A stretch of DNA of 64,000 nucleotides from Nemopilema nomurai (Eukaryota > Cnidaria > Scyphozoa > Rhizostomeae > Rhizostomatidae), in NCBI GenBank assembly GCA_003864495.1, contig ML133450.1:415968-479967 (forward strand). Direction: 5' to 3'. The notes under the pieces are model-generated. The model did no database searches, had not been told where the DNA came from, and saw nothing but the letters and a program-made list of their open reading frames with translations. Shown one piece after another: positions 35,622 through 47,926 of this stretch. The translations under genes were made by a program, and so were the position numbers. The number at the start of each line of letters is the position of its first letter. Positions within the stretch are counted from its first letter, which is position 1.

Positions 35622-37864
35622 GATCCACGCAGACAGAATCAGTCTTATACACAATAGTAGATAGTTAATCGACATTCTTGACATTTCAACTGTTTACTGC
35701 CTGCTTTTATCCTTGTTTTGGCTCGTTCCTTAACCATGTTGCGATATCAAACGATTCAAAGTCATATTATACCCTACCTTATTGATTTATTAATCATTTA
35801 TTCCAGTTCTTAAAACACCAGCTTTTCAGTATTTATAGTACAAGAACAATATAAATAGTGAAATGATATTAAATGGGTTTTTATCCACTAGTGTTAGTCG
35901 TGAACTGTTGTAAATACAGACATTGGCTTTTGAGTGTAACCAATATTTCAACTGATAATGATATCATTGTATCCTTTTATATAATGTTAGTCTGTCAGTA
36001 AAAAGATAAAGTTTGAAGGTACTTTTTCAAAATATTCAATAGAAAGCTAGGATGGTAAAGATAGCGTTTATGAGGTATGCAAATAGTCTTTTAGTTAGTG
36101 GTGTTGGTAGAAAGGGCGTTTGGCTGTATTATCTTAGACGTAATTCGGGTAAGATTTGTCTATAAAGGTTTACTGGATTTACCAAACTCGTTACTTTGAG
36201 AACCGAAATAGATCCCCCGACGAATGACTCTTTTAAGAGACCCTAGAAGCCCCCTTTTTAAAAAACAAAGAGCCAAGCTGGTAGTCCCTGTTTCGTAAAT
36301 GTGGAGTAGAACTAAAGACAGATGTAAATAAAACAAGTTGTGACGTATCACTGTTCCGTTGATAAGACCCAGCTCCTAAGGCTTTTGTTCTTCTTCGGCT
36401 CCTGTGAACACGTGTTTAATTATCACGAATTCTTTTACATATCAAGGGAGTGTGAAATGAACGAAAAAGAGAATGAAGTAGTCGTACATCAACATTGTCA
36501 GGGGATGCGATGTTGACCGCTCCCAAATCCCGTACATTTGGGTTAATTTCACCAGGTAACTGACTTGTTTTTCACCAGTCAGAGAAGGTGAACGGAATTT
36601 TCTCAGGGTGCAAGTGCTAGAGGGGTTCACGTGCCTCTATCATGCCCAATAGTTTCATTTTATAGTTTCAATAGTTTTATTAATATATCGTTTTCTTTTT
36701 AAAACGCTTTGTTGATGTTATGTCAAAACTTGAACCCTAGCAAGCTTGCATCAACTTGGCCCACGCCAACAATACCATCATAGCTAGAGGTCAACTTTTA
36801 GTTTTCACTTGATCAAAAGGAAATGCTTCATTTCAATCTTCCAACATTTCTTGTTTGCGAACAGGGTATTATTTCAGTGTTAAATTCGGCGAATTTCTGT
36901 TATTATAGCGAAATTGTCAAATAATCGTTCTTTGCTCTTCTTTCTTACAAAACAACAATGCACTTATTTATTCTATTCTCAGAATAGAATGAATGAAAAA
37001 TGAATGAATGAATAAAATGGACATTTCAAGAAATCGTCAATAAGTTTATTGTATGTTTCGCATACCAAATGCAACTTTGTAATCAAATGAAATATAGATT
37101 TCTTTGAATCAAATGAAATATAGATTTCTTTGATAGGTAGGGCCTTTCTATACACATAATCCCCTCCCCTCTTTGGTGCTAAAAAGGTGCCAAAAGTATG
37201 GCTCTTCCCCATTTATTGTTTTTCTTTCGCTACATCGCAACCCTACCTGCGCGAGGCATCTAACAACCGTACCTGCGCGAGGCAAACTTATTGGGTAGCC
37301 TCGTACTGAAAAGGGCGCGAAACGAATCGAATTCATGTGGACTCTGATGTTTTGAAATTGGCCCGGAAAGAGAAGTTGCCAAGTTTAAGGTAAATTTAGG
37401 TTTTTATTGCATTTAAGGTCATCGCAAGCTCTTACTCATGCATTTAGAGCTTTACCATTTCACTTTATCATTATTTAGATTATCTGTTCGCAATGAAAGC
37501 TTCAAAAACATGAATCACTATTTCAAAGGAGACGGATATCAAATACCTGAAGCCATCTGTGGTCAATACAATATTAAGCACAACAAAGATGGCAATAAGC
37601 ACATTATAAGTTTTCGGTTTTAGCCGACATTCTTGAATAATGCTAGCATCAGTGACTTGGGAGAACTTGAATTAGAAAGCCAACAACAGCTATTTGCAGC
37701 ACCTTTGATACGTAACAAAATATTTAAATATTTAAATTCTTCAAAGTAGATAGTGAAGGTGAAGCCATTTGTCTAGTGAGTTATGGTTTGTTGACATATT
37801 AAACTAATGGCTTTAGTAATGCAATATTATTTTAACGCCGCTCTTCTTGCATTCTTGCAAATTT
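35622..37864. other. Intergenic sequence, no gene recognised
   Basis: Contains only small tandem duplications, such as a 27-bp direct repeat at about 37079-37132 (AATCAAATGAAATATAGATT) and ACCTGCGCGAGGCA twice at about 37244-37285. Open frames show no motif. Confidence 0.5.
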
Positions 37865-40800
37865 CTATTCCTCTTCCTTTTTTTCATCTCCTTTTTCCTC
37901 ATTCACATCTTCCTTCACCTCCTTATCTTCCTTCTCATGCCTGTGTATTTCTGTTTCTTTTCCTTTGTGACTGGTTTCCTTTTTTTGGGCAGCTTTGGGT
38001 TTCTTTGTTTGAAAAATAATACCAGTAATGAATATCAGTCCAAGCATTTTTCTTATTATAATATCTTAAAGTATCTTTCATAGTAAGTAGTAATCAGAAA
38101 GCAGTAAGTTTGAGCAAAAGGGCACAACAAAATGCTTAATTTGTTCTTGCAGTTGAAATACAGGCACCATCTCTTCATCTGTTACCCAATACTGTGTTTC
38201 CTTAAATTTGTTACTCTTAGTATTCTTTTGTTAATGTTTCAATATGATATCGAATAAATTTTTTGATATGTCTAGAGTTGTCTGAGTGGGTTTGATCGTC
38301 TTTAAGATATCCTTTCTATCTAGATACTTCTATTTACTAAGGTCAAATACAGAGCATTTTTGCAGAAATGGACTCAAAGGGAAGCAAATTCTAATTTTAA
38401 ATGAATTATCTTGTCTGATAACAAAAATAATTCAAAATCTTGTCTCATATTCAGTAACAAAACTCAAATTCCTTTTTGATATCTATTTCCTTTCCTTTAA
38501 AGTAGTAGTGTGTTTTCAGCCTTGTAACTGTTTCTTTTCTCATTTTAACTAGAATTATGAAAGCAATCCTTATTGCATTAAAATGATGTTTTGAAATATC
38601 ATACTTCTGTAGCACTTGGCAAATGTGAATATGGAATATGAGAAATGAAGTTGAATATTGAATGACCAGTTAATGTTTCTTAATTTGTTAATAAAGTGCT
38701 TTTAATTTTCAAATCTTCAAATTACCTTTTCTTCCTTCTCTTCATTCTTCTTCTTCTTTTCTGTGGCATTCTTTGCCTTCTTCTTCATGTTTCGGTTACT
38801 GCACCAGTCCTGTGCTATTTTGCACTTGCACTCAGATGCCACTTTGCACATGCACTTTTTGGCTCCTTTGTCTGCACCCACAGCCTTTTTTTTAAAAGCA
38901 GGACATATGAAATTCTTTCTTTGAAAAGCACACATTTATTTTTGACTAACATCAATTCTCAGCAAAGTTCTATGCTTGCTAGAGAGAGGTTCAATTAAAG
39001 CATTTAGGAGACAACAAGCGGTCAAATATGCTGTTACTTTTTCTAACAGAAGCAACCTTCAGCCATCCAAATCTATTTTTATGTATAGAACACCTTCTTT
39101 TCTACAAGTTTTTTTGGAAATCCTTTTCTTGAAATAATTTTGCTACTCAAGGAGTAAAGACTATTCTTGATATAATAACAAAAGTAAATTGTCCAAGCAT
39201 AGTAAGAGCTGGAGTAACATATTATGGAATTTCAGAGCTATTAGGGAATGGCCTACAATGATCTAAAAATAGCAGGATGTACAATGATCAACATGAAATA
39301 ATTGGTCATCACTAAAAACAAAAGTTTGAGTTGCTGTTTGAGGGTGAACAAGTTTATGAAATTAATATTATTTTGGATGGTGCTTGAGCTCTTAAAATCT
39401 AAGTTGTGCATTTGGTCTAGAATTTTTTTAAATTGCTTCATTGAAATTGCTGATTTTTGGAAACGTTTGAAAAACTTACAGGACCACGAGCAAAGGGGTG
39501 CCTGGAGATTACAGAATTAGCGAGACGAAGAAGCCTTTCGGCATCGTTTCGGCTGAACTCGCAAATTGACATCAGCTTCTCCATAGCACAGTCCTTGTTT
39601 GACTGAACAATACCATGAAATGCAGACTGCTCGCTTTCTGTAATGGAAACCGTCACAAATTTATCATTCAGATTGTAGGCAATACTTGCGTACACGCTTC
39701 TCTTAGGTGCCTTATAAACGGGAGAGGGGGTCGAAAATCAGAGGAATATCTAATAAGTGGGGTAGGTTGAAAAATCCCATAAAATAATGGAATGTAAATT
39801 TCAGATAACGCCAGGGAGTATGAACTAGGGAATGTGTGCATAAATTCATTGGAGAAAAATAAAAAAAATAGGCGGGAAATCCTAATAAGAGCGGTGAGGT
39901 AATTAATAAGCGGGGGGTGCTAATTAGGCACGGAAATGTAAATTTGATTCATGGTTTGCTGGATGTCTTCTTTATTTTGCTGTTTTTACTCTATCCAAAA
40001 TGCCATCGTCTAATTTTATGTAGAGTTCGCAGATTCACTGTCTACTGGAAATGTTAGCAGGTTCCTTGAAGCAAAACCGACAGAAAGAATGCCGTAGAAA
40101 GCCTTTTAGTGGTTTTTCAATTTAAAGACTGCAAGCAGCCACGGAAACTCTCACCAAGTATATGGGCAGAAGCAAAAGTTTCTTCTCAAATAGGCTGCGA
40201 GTTGTTAGGTGTTATCAATGCTTCCATGAGCCTCTTTCTTCTTATTGTGATATTGAAAATGCCGTCGCTCGTTCAACTTTCGGTTTTTTCGTCGCTGTTA
40301 AGTTGTTAATTTGCTTTTGGTTCTCGGTTATATCTCCTATGTACCACGTGTCTTACGAATCACATGCCTTAAGACTGGGAATTGCGCTTAGAGAACCAAA
40401 CAATATCCCTTGCACAACCGGACAGCAACTGGTTCTATTCACTTGCTATTGTTGCGTTACACTGCTACGTATTGTTAGAAGCAACATATAGGCCTACTAT
40501 TACAATATGGGATCATGTGTTTAGTTTAGTTTAGTAGTTGTTATCCGGCGTAGTGAAATTCAACGTAAAATATATAAATAGTATTAAACGTAAAATAGTA
40601 TTAAGAAAATAACCAGTGCTTGATACTTACTACACAATCCCCAGGATGCAGATGGCGGGAAAAATCCTGATATCGCGTTTGTCAACACTGGCAAACGAAT
40701 TGTCTGGCCTACGATCGAAAAACAACAATAGTAATTCAAATGCTTTTGCACAGACCTTGCTTCAGTCGAGTGCCGTCTGGATTCATAACAACCTTTCAGG

Positions 40801-41593
40801 CACTTGGGGATAATTCTCAGTCAGCACGCCCATCCTTGCAAGATTACATCTATGTGTGTTGTGTACTTTTTTTATAAAATGACCAGGCACTTCTCTCAGT
40901 TTTACCTGTGATTCATGTTGCCCGAGTCAGGCATTACATCCTTGCACCATTTGCACCGCCATTTTGGGTTATGTTTAGGGATAATGGGATACATTGTTGA
41001 GTAAATTTGTTATATATTTTTAAATCTTAAGACGACCTTAAGAATTGAGAATACATGGCTACAACACAATGTTTGAAGTGTAAGATTTGCAATATCAAAT
41101 GCAAAAGTTTTTCTTTAATTGGAGGAATATGTTTCTTATTTGAGGCAAAATAATACCTACCATTAATTTATGCTTATACTTCTTCAATATCGACATTTTT
41201 TAGATTAAAATAATTTATGCGATGCTCCATAGCAGACAACATGGCCCTAGGCATGTTTACATCGTCATACCCAATCTGGAAGCAGAAAACGTTGGTCCAG
41301 TGTTTACCTAAGGCTAATGGTGCCGCAGGGTGGATTTTCACGTTTATGACGCCATCATGATGTGTAACAGAGATTAGTCAACATGGACTTAGGAAAGTCT
41401 TTAATTTTGAAAAGCACCGAGGCTCAATATGAACACAAAATCAATAATTGACGTTTTAAAAGCAGGTAGAAGTTAAAACCGTTAGATAAATTGCCAGTTG
41501 TGTTGTATGTAATTTTGCTTGTAATAAAACTGAAGAGTCACCTTGGCATGTTGCTATGAAAGCAAGAAGAATTGGAGCCACGATTGATATCAT
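37865..41593 (-). CDS. Secreted Cys-rich protein, paralogue A (divergent, with Lys/Glu-rich tail)
   Basis: Unrecognised family with two neighbours (43599-45051 and 47927-50181). Exons: 41593-41542 (signal peptide MISIVAPILLAFIATCQ), 40708-40631 (ISGFFPPSASWGLC), 39637-39480 (SNKDCAMEKLMSICEF, a helical segment), 38884-38726 (KKCMCKVASECKCKIAQDWC), and a probable fifth exon 38002-37865. Phases are 1,1,0,0 as in the paralogues, and exon 3 has the same length (158 nt) in all three. Predicted 194 residues. The mature part has 8 Cys where paralogues have 10: the first and last Cys of exon 4 are both absent. After the Cys motif the protein becomes a long Lys/Glu run. If the last intron is not spliced, translation stops after two more codons at 38717 instead. 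Role unknown; extracellular by signal peptide. Confidence 0.72.
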
Positions 41594-43540
41594 CTTGCTG
41601 GTAAAACTGTTGATAAAATAATTTGAAAGATGAGATTCGAAAGTTAATTATTCATAAGTTGATAGGATTCACCATGGTTTACTTATTGGTGTACTTTTTA
41701 TCTAAGAAGCGCCAAAGTTGACATTTGTCTTGAGGATATGAGATAAGGAATGGGAAATTGAAGAGATTAAAACAATAAAATTGAAAGTGGCTCTAAGCAA
41801 TATATATAACCTACGCTATGTTAACAGTCTACGCAAACAGTATAATCTACGCTAGAAATTTAGTTGCTTTAAATGTAAATCGGAACGTTAGCATAAATGA
41901 AAAATTTCAGTCAGAAATTATAAATGTATCAATAAGAAAGATATGATGAAAATACTGACCTTCTTGCTTTGTCGAACTGACTGAGCAATAAAGAAACTGT
42001 AATGCAAACGCGCTAAGGCGTATTTATTACGTTGCGCAAAGCGTAAATAATGTTGGCGTTGTTGTCTTCGACCTGGTGAACCCGACCATGGCCAATGGTC
42101 TTGTCACCCATCCAGTGACGCCGAAAAGTGGCGTTATTGACACAGTGAATTCGACACTAATGTAAAACTACTTTTATTCAACATTAATGGAGTCGTAAAG
42201 GTTCAGGCCCCGCTCTTTGATAGGTTCAGGGGAAATTGTTAAAGTTTAGGGTTAAGAGGCTCGACATCTTTCCTTTTGCCTTGCACTAATTATTCGTGCC
42301 AAAGAATTATTTGATTTTATCGTCACAAACAGCTCTTCGTTGAAGAAGGGTGCCACCAGAAATGTTTTCATGGCATTAACAGTGAAAGATTTAGTACCAG
42401 TAAGGAAAGTTAAAGACCAGAGCTGTTTGTGGATTTGTTGTGGTACCCACGTGACATATATGTTTGTTGTGGCGCCCACTGAAATGACAGTGAACCCGTT
42501 GTTTTGGGTAAAACGTATTTATAGTCTTTGTTGTCTGAGTACATGTTAGAGTACGTACAGTAAGATAGATTGTTTGACTCCAATTCAAGTACGCGGAGAC
42601 GTTTCAAAGTCAAATAGGCCTCTTGTAGTTTAGAGCTAATTGCCCACGCGTGTTTAAAACGAGCAATTCTGGTGTTACAAATTTATTTCAATAGTATAGT
42701 TCCTCTCTGATTAGCCTCAAGCTCTAATTTTCTTGAATCTAATCTTTATAATTATATTCAGAATCCTTATCGTCTTTTCAATGCTTCCACCCGCTTGGTT
42801 TATATCAAGCCTCGTTTTAATGCGATACAGTGCTAAGGTGGTAACAAAGGGCCACACGAAATATCAGTAACAAGAATCTTTAGTTTCGGTAAATTTAGCA
42901 AGAGATTCATAATGCCAAGTTAGAATTATCTGTCCTTCTTTCAACTATTATGTTCTTCATACTTGTCATAGAAATGATTCCCAGGGATAAGTGTTTTTAT
43001 TTGCAATATCATGATGTAGGCCCATATTGAGACTCAGGCGTCATATCACATCAGCGTTCATAGCATGGGACTAAATGTGACTTAATGTGTATCGGCTTTT
43101 TATCTTGTTGGTGAAAATTTTTCAACTTCAACTCGCGATAGCAGCATTTTGAATGTTTATGTTCTTTAAAAGGTTCATGCTTTTTTATTTTAATTATTTT
43201 GACAATACTTATGTAGTCTTTTTCAAATGGGCTTGACTTCGTTCAATTTTCAACTTTGATTGTAATTGGTACAATTTCCAAGTATTTCAATAATCCCAGA
43301 TTTTAGACTGAGGCTGATTTTATTTAGTAAGACCTTGGTATATGCGTTTGTGAACTGGAAAGCTAGCCTTCAATTTGGTTGTGTTCGATAGGAATCAATG
43401 ATATCATGAGCTGGAGAACATTTGTTTTCTAGAAGCATGCATGTAAGCGTGAATTCAAAGCAAATCTTATGAAATCACAAATAAAGCCTTGTAATTAAAG
43501 TCCACAAACTAAGCTATATTTTTTTATTAAGTCATTATTT
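41594..43540. other. Spacer between secreted paralogues A and B
   Basis: No gene recognised. From about 42560 the sequence is related to the spacer downstream of paralogue C (about 47240 onward), marking the segmental duplication. Open frames around 42252-42613 on both strands show no motif. Confidence 0.45.
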
Positions 43541-43546
43541 TTTATT
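43541..43546 (-). terminator. Polyadenylation signal for secreted paralogue B
   Basis: AATAAA on the minus strand 53 nt after the stop codon at 43599, with a second AATAAA at 43528-43523. Confidence 0.6.
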
Positions 43547-43598
43547 AATAGTTCATGTTCATTATTAAGGGGTATGCTCGTTTTCCTCCTCCGCAACT

Positions 43599-45051
43599 TC
43601 ATCCGCTCCTTTCATTGCTGCACGCGGTTGACAAGTCTCTCGAGCACCAATCTTGCGTTAGTTGGCAAGAGCAATCTGAGGCAACTTTGCACATGCACTG
43701 CTTCGAGCAACTGTCAACACCAACTTGCTGTTGTGGAAAAATATAGAAAACGGTATGAAGTGAATTGCTAATATACAATGTTAAGGTGTTAAATACGCAC
43801 TCTGTTTATCACCCTCTAGTGTTTTCGATCCCCATCTGGCTATGTATTCTGCCAGCTCTGGTTATTTTCCGACGTTTGCTTACTCTGATGAGTGTCTGAC
43901 GAAAAAGGACTTTAAGTATGCAAAAACTAGTTCCGCTTTTTATTGCCATTGTGAGGTTTTGTACCGCAAAGCACTTTTTCAAATATACAATGCGTTTGGT
44001 AGATAAAGTACTTGAGAACCTGATAAAGGTGCTAAACAGGATCTCGACGCTTGAATAAGATGCACAGACAATGAAATGTATACCTGTCCACTTGCATGTG
44101 GATGCCCGCCAATGATGGCGCTGGCAGCCGTAAGCAGAGTGTCTGCTTGACTGGCACTGAATCCACAAACAGTCTCCAACTTGTCCAACACGCACTCCTT
44201 GTTTGAATCGATGAGGCCGTGGGCTGGTCTTGTTGTGCTCTCTGTAAAGATCAATATGCACTTTTGTCACAAGTTGTATGTCTTTCTCTTAATCTCTTGG
44301 CGGTTCATGTTGGAAGGGTGTTGGTTCAGCCAGCTTCAAAGGTTTTAAGACAATCAAGTAGCCAAACCTGTTGCATTTCTATGCTATGTTCCTTCTAACG
44401 GCCATATTCACAGCGTTTAATGTCTTCGTGCTTTGTGACAATGCATAGGACAATACACTAAATGAGTGTTCCATTGAAGGTGCATCGCATGTACTTACCG
44501 CAGTTTCCCCAAGAGGATGATGCTGGAAAGAACCCCGCGATGGGGGACACCTTCACTGGAAATGTTATTGTTATGCCTGGGGACAAGAAAACTCTACTTA
44601 AAAACACTTCTTGTTTGTGTAAGATGACATAACTACTATTAAAATTTTCGCAGAATACATAGCATTAAAATGCACTACATCGTACAGCGATTGTGCCATT
44701 TGAGTGTGCCGTTTGAGTGTGCCGTTTGAGTGTGCCATTTGATGGTGCCATGAAATTGCCAAGTCATAGTAATATCAAGAGTTTCCCAATCCTCATCATA
44801 TTACATTTTTTGCACTTGAAGCTTTGAAGATTTGACTGCACAAGCCAGCAAGTCAGTAAAAAGATTTTCCAGTTTTTATATTTCAGAAAATTTCACTTCA
44901 CCTTTGTTTGTGATTAAACAACTGTGGTGCCTTTTTAATATTTTTAATTCAGTAAATCTCATATCTCCTATTTCTTCGATTTTAGTAGAATCGGCTTACC
45001 TTGACAGGCTGCTATGAAAGCAACAAGTAGAAAGCACGCAACTGTCTTCAT
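43599..45051 (-). CDS. Secreted Cys-rich protein, paralogue B
   Basis: Four coding exons: 45051-45000 (signal peptide MKTVACFLLVAFIAACQ), 44555-44499 (PIAGFFPASSSWGNC), 44241-44084 (SNKECVLDKLETVCGFSASQ and a helical AASAIIGGHPHASGQ), 43727-43599 (DSCSKQCMCKVASDCSC, TQDWCS, then a final AC). Phases are 1,1,0, giving 396 nt and 131 residues, stop TGA at 43599-43601. The mature protein has 10 cysteines, enough for five disulfides: one in exon 2, two in exon 3, seven in exon 4. There are no membrane segments besides the signal, so it should be secreted. It has a TATA-like element 61 bp upstream of the ATG and AATAAA after the stop. I do not recognise the family; CMCK...C.C...DWC is the most diagnostic motif. 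Confidence 0.82.
43810..43903 (+). repeat. Dispersed repeat copy, related to 33549-33641
   Basis: Lies in intron 3 of secreted paralogue B. See 33549-33641. Paralogue C lacks an obvious copy at the equivalent place, so the insertion probably came after the B/C duplication or was lost from C. Confidence 0.7.
44698..44752. repeat. Short ~14-bp tandem repeat
   Basis: Four degenerate copies of GAGTGTGCCGTTT in intron 1 of paralogue B. Confidence 0.85.
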
Positions 45052-45111
45052 TTTCTACGATTCACGCTCAAACTAAAGGAAAACATTGTCATTGCAGAGG
45101 GCTTGCAGAAA

Positions 45112-45119
45112 TATTTATA
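45112..45119 (-). promoter_or_regulatory. TATA-like core promoter element of paralogue B
   Basis: TATAAATA on the minus strand, 61 bp upstream of the ATG at 45051, in a region otherwise without gene content. The spacing allows a short 5' UTR. Based on sequence only. Confidence 0.45.
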
Positions 45120-47860
45120 AGTATCTGGGAAATGTTTATTGGAAAAGAATAAGATTTAAGTAATTTAAACGGTAAAAAATCTTCAATTCTTCTCAACTCA
45201 AACCAATCATAAATGAATTGGACGCGTTGAAAATCAATTATTCTAATGATATTTTTTAATTGCATGATCAGTGCAATGGTTAAGTTTCAGATACAGCGAA
45301 TTGCTTTACTTTACCATCAAGCAAGCAAATATTATCTACCTAGTCTATCTGCATAACAGATACCAGCCTGCTAACAGATACAAGGCCAGAACAATAACAC
45401 GCCAAGGGTCAACAAAACCCTAGAGATCCAGTTAATGACAGTGTATACGTTTGCAAGCTGCAATGGGTGAAATTTTTCAAGATTATCTACTGTACAATGC
45501 AGGACTGTATAGCTTGAATAGGTTTGAATTCTGCACTAAGTAGAACCTACCGATTTCCAATAAAGACGCGTCTTTCTTCTTGATGATATAACTAACCACC
45601 AGGCTTCATTGCATCACTTATAAACTAGAGTGTTGGCACTAATGGAACAAACATAATTAGGCTTTGTTGATTTGCCTGACATATGTGTAAATACAAATAT
45701 CATTACCAATGCTGCACTTGGTGCTTATTAGCAAACTAGCAGGACTGAAAGTTTTTATATCTGTTTGCAGTAATCAGTAATTGGATTCTTCACTTATAGA
45801 AGAGCAACCTTTATTTGGCGTACGTTTTGCTTTTTTACTGTAAAATGGCATGATAAATGATTCAACAATTTTTGAAGAATATAGATCCTCCTAGACCAAA
45901 AAAAAGACAGTTATCTTGAATATATATATATGTCCCGCTATATCAAAGATGTTGTTGGCCAACACTGTAATAAACTGTAAATAATAATTCGTGAAGCAGT
46001 TCTTGTTTACTAACGGCGAATTCTACGCATTATACCTTACGAAGAAAGCACAGTAAACGATGTTACTGTAAATTAAAACTTGACCAAAGACCAAAGAGTA
46101 AGGTTTTCTGGCTGGTTTACATTGCCATCAATTCGACAGACTCATTTCGATGTATGGTACCCCCGCATTACCGCTATTATATTGATAAGGGGAAAGCAAA
46201 ATAAAACATTTTTTTCTACAACTTTAGCTTCAATTACCAGCAAAAGATCTTATTTTATCTCAAATTTATCTCTCAATTTATCACAAAACACTCAATTTTG
46301 TTAATTGCCTTCCAGCATCCCTGTAGAAGTAAGTGCCACTTATCCTTGAATTGGCAAGTTTTGTCAAAAGATCCCCTTCTTATATTTCATTCCGAAAGTG
46401 TTCTTGTACGCAAATCGTGGCCAAGACAAAATCCCTGAAATCTCTTTCGGTCGAGCTTCCTCATAATTTTAGGTTGAAATGATTTTGCTTCTCCTGACAG
46501 CAATCAAAGTCTTCAATTTCTGCTTCAGGCATCACGAGCAGTCTTCAGTATTTCCATGGCATATTTCAGGTCAGCCCCTTTGCTTTGTCACAAATGCCCG
46601 GCACATCTTCTGGCAGATATGAATTACTTCTTTATATTTCTTTAAATATATTTTTATTGAGCACAACATTACCTGGGTTTCGAATGCTAAAAATAAATCA
46701 TGTTCCTTGCTATTTTGAAGCTCTGCTGTATGAAACGTTTGCTCAAAGGACATTGCCACAACTTTAGTTTTGAATGGGAATTTGAAGCTTGAATTATTTG
46801 AAGTTATGGAAATTTTTAGAGCTTTGGATTAATTCGTAAGTGATGATCATTTTTAAATTGGAAGTTAATAAGCTTTAGTTTATAAGACTTTGTGGTTAGT
46901 TAGGCTGTCAGCTAGTTAAATAGTTCATTATATGCTTTGATCAGTGCAAGACAGCTGACAGAATACGTCTGCTCCGATGTTGACCTCTTTGCCAAAGGTT
47001 AATAACCTTGAGTAAGCATTATCGTTTGTGAATGGACAAAGACTATTAGCAAAGACAGGCCACGTTTTGCTTCAGGTCAAAGGTCATGAGTTCATAGTCG
47101 CATAGCTGATTCTCAAATGATTAGCTGAAAGCATATCTAAGGCCAATGTGTAAAATTTATGATAATGTAATAAGAGTTGATCACAATTAAAACGTGTTTT
47201 CAGTCTTCGATTGCCTTGTACATGCGCCCAGTATAAGAGATTCTGTGACTCCAATTCAACCAAGTGGGAATATTATTGAGAAAATGAATAGTTTAGTTTG
47301 TCTGTCGTAGTTTAAAGCCCTCTGCAATTCTGAATCTATCATGGCATTACCGACTACTTTCAATTATGTAGTTTTTACAGGTCAACTTCAAGTGCTGCAT
47401 TGCCAGAATCTAATCTTTTTCGTATTCTTTAGAGCTCCATCGTCTTATCAATGCAACCACACGCTTATTTCTTATAATATCATTTTGATGCCATAAAGTT
47501 TAAATGTGATCCATATGAAAGGGCAGGGACCCATATGTCACATCAATTACAAGAGAGTTAAACTTGAGTTTGGATGCTTTCACAAATATCCTAATGCAAG
47601 TTTTGCGATTGCAGTTTTTAAAATCATATTTTAGCCATATTTGCCTCCCCATTTTCTAATTTTAATTTTATCTGCACCAGACCCGAGGAACGTGGACTTC
47701 GAATCTAATACAATTTTTTGCATTTCTTTACACCTGCTTAAATGAATTTGAGGGAAGACAACGTCAGATTTAAAGGACAATTTTTTCTGAAAGCGTTTCA
47801 ATATGATTTCATAAGAATGTAATTAAAATCCACAAACTAAGCTATAATCTTTTCACTGGG
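45120..47860. other. Spacer between secreted paralogues B and C, part of the segmental duplication
   Basis: No gene recognised. About 45650-47200 is related to about 50590-51900 downstream in coordinates (shared GCCTGACATATGTGTAAAT, AAAGGTCATGAG, and GGCCAATGTGTAA segments), so the paralogues were duplicated with their 5' flanks. Confidence 0.55.
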
Positions 47861-47862
47861 TC

Positions 47863-47868
47863 TTTATT
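47863..47868 (-). terminator. Polyadenylation signal for secreted paralogue C
   Basis: AATAAA on the minus strand 59 nt after the stop codon at 47927. Confidence 0.6.
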
Positions 47869-47926
47869 TTGATTAATAGTTCATGTTCATTATTAAGGGG
47901 TATTCTCTTTTTACTCCTCCGCAACT

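Noticed and set aside
43555..43771. Plus-strand Cys-containing frames at 43555-43771 and 47869-48096
   Set aside because: They are antisense shadows of exon 4 of paralogues B and C; the minus strand has signal peptide, splice sites and poly(A) signals.
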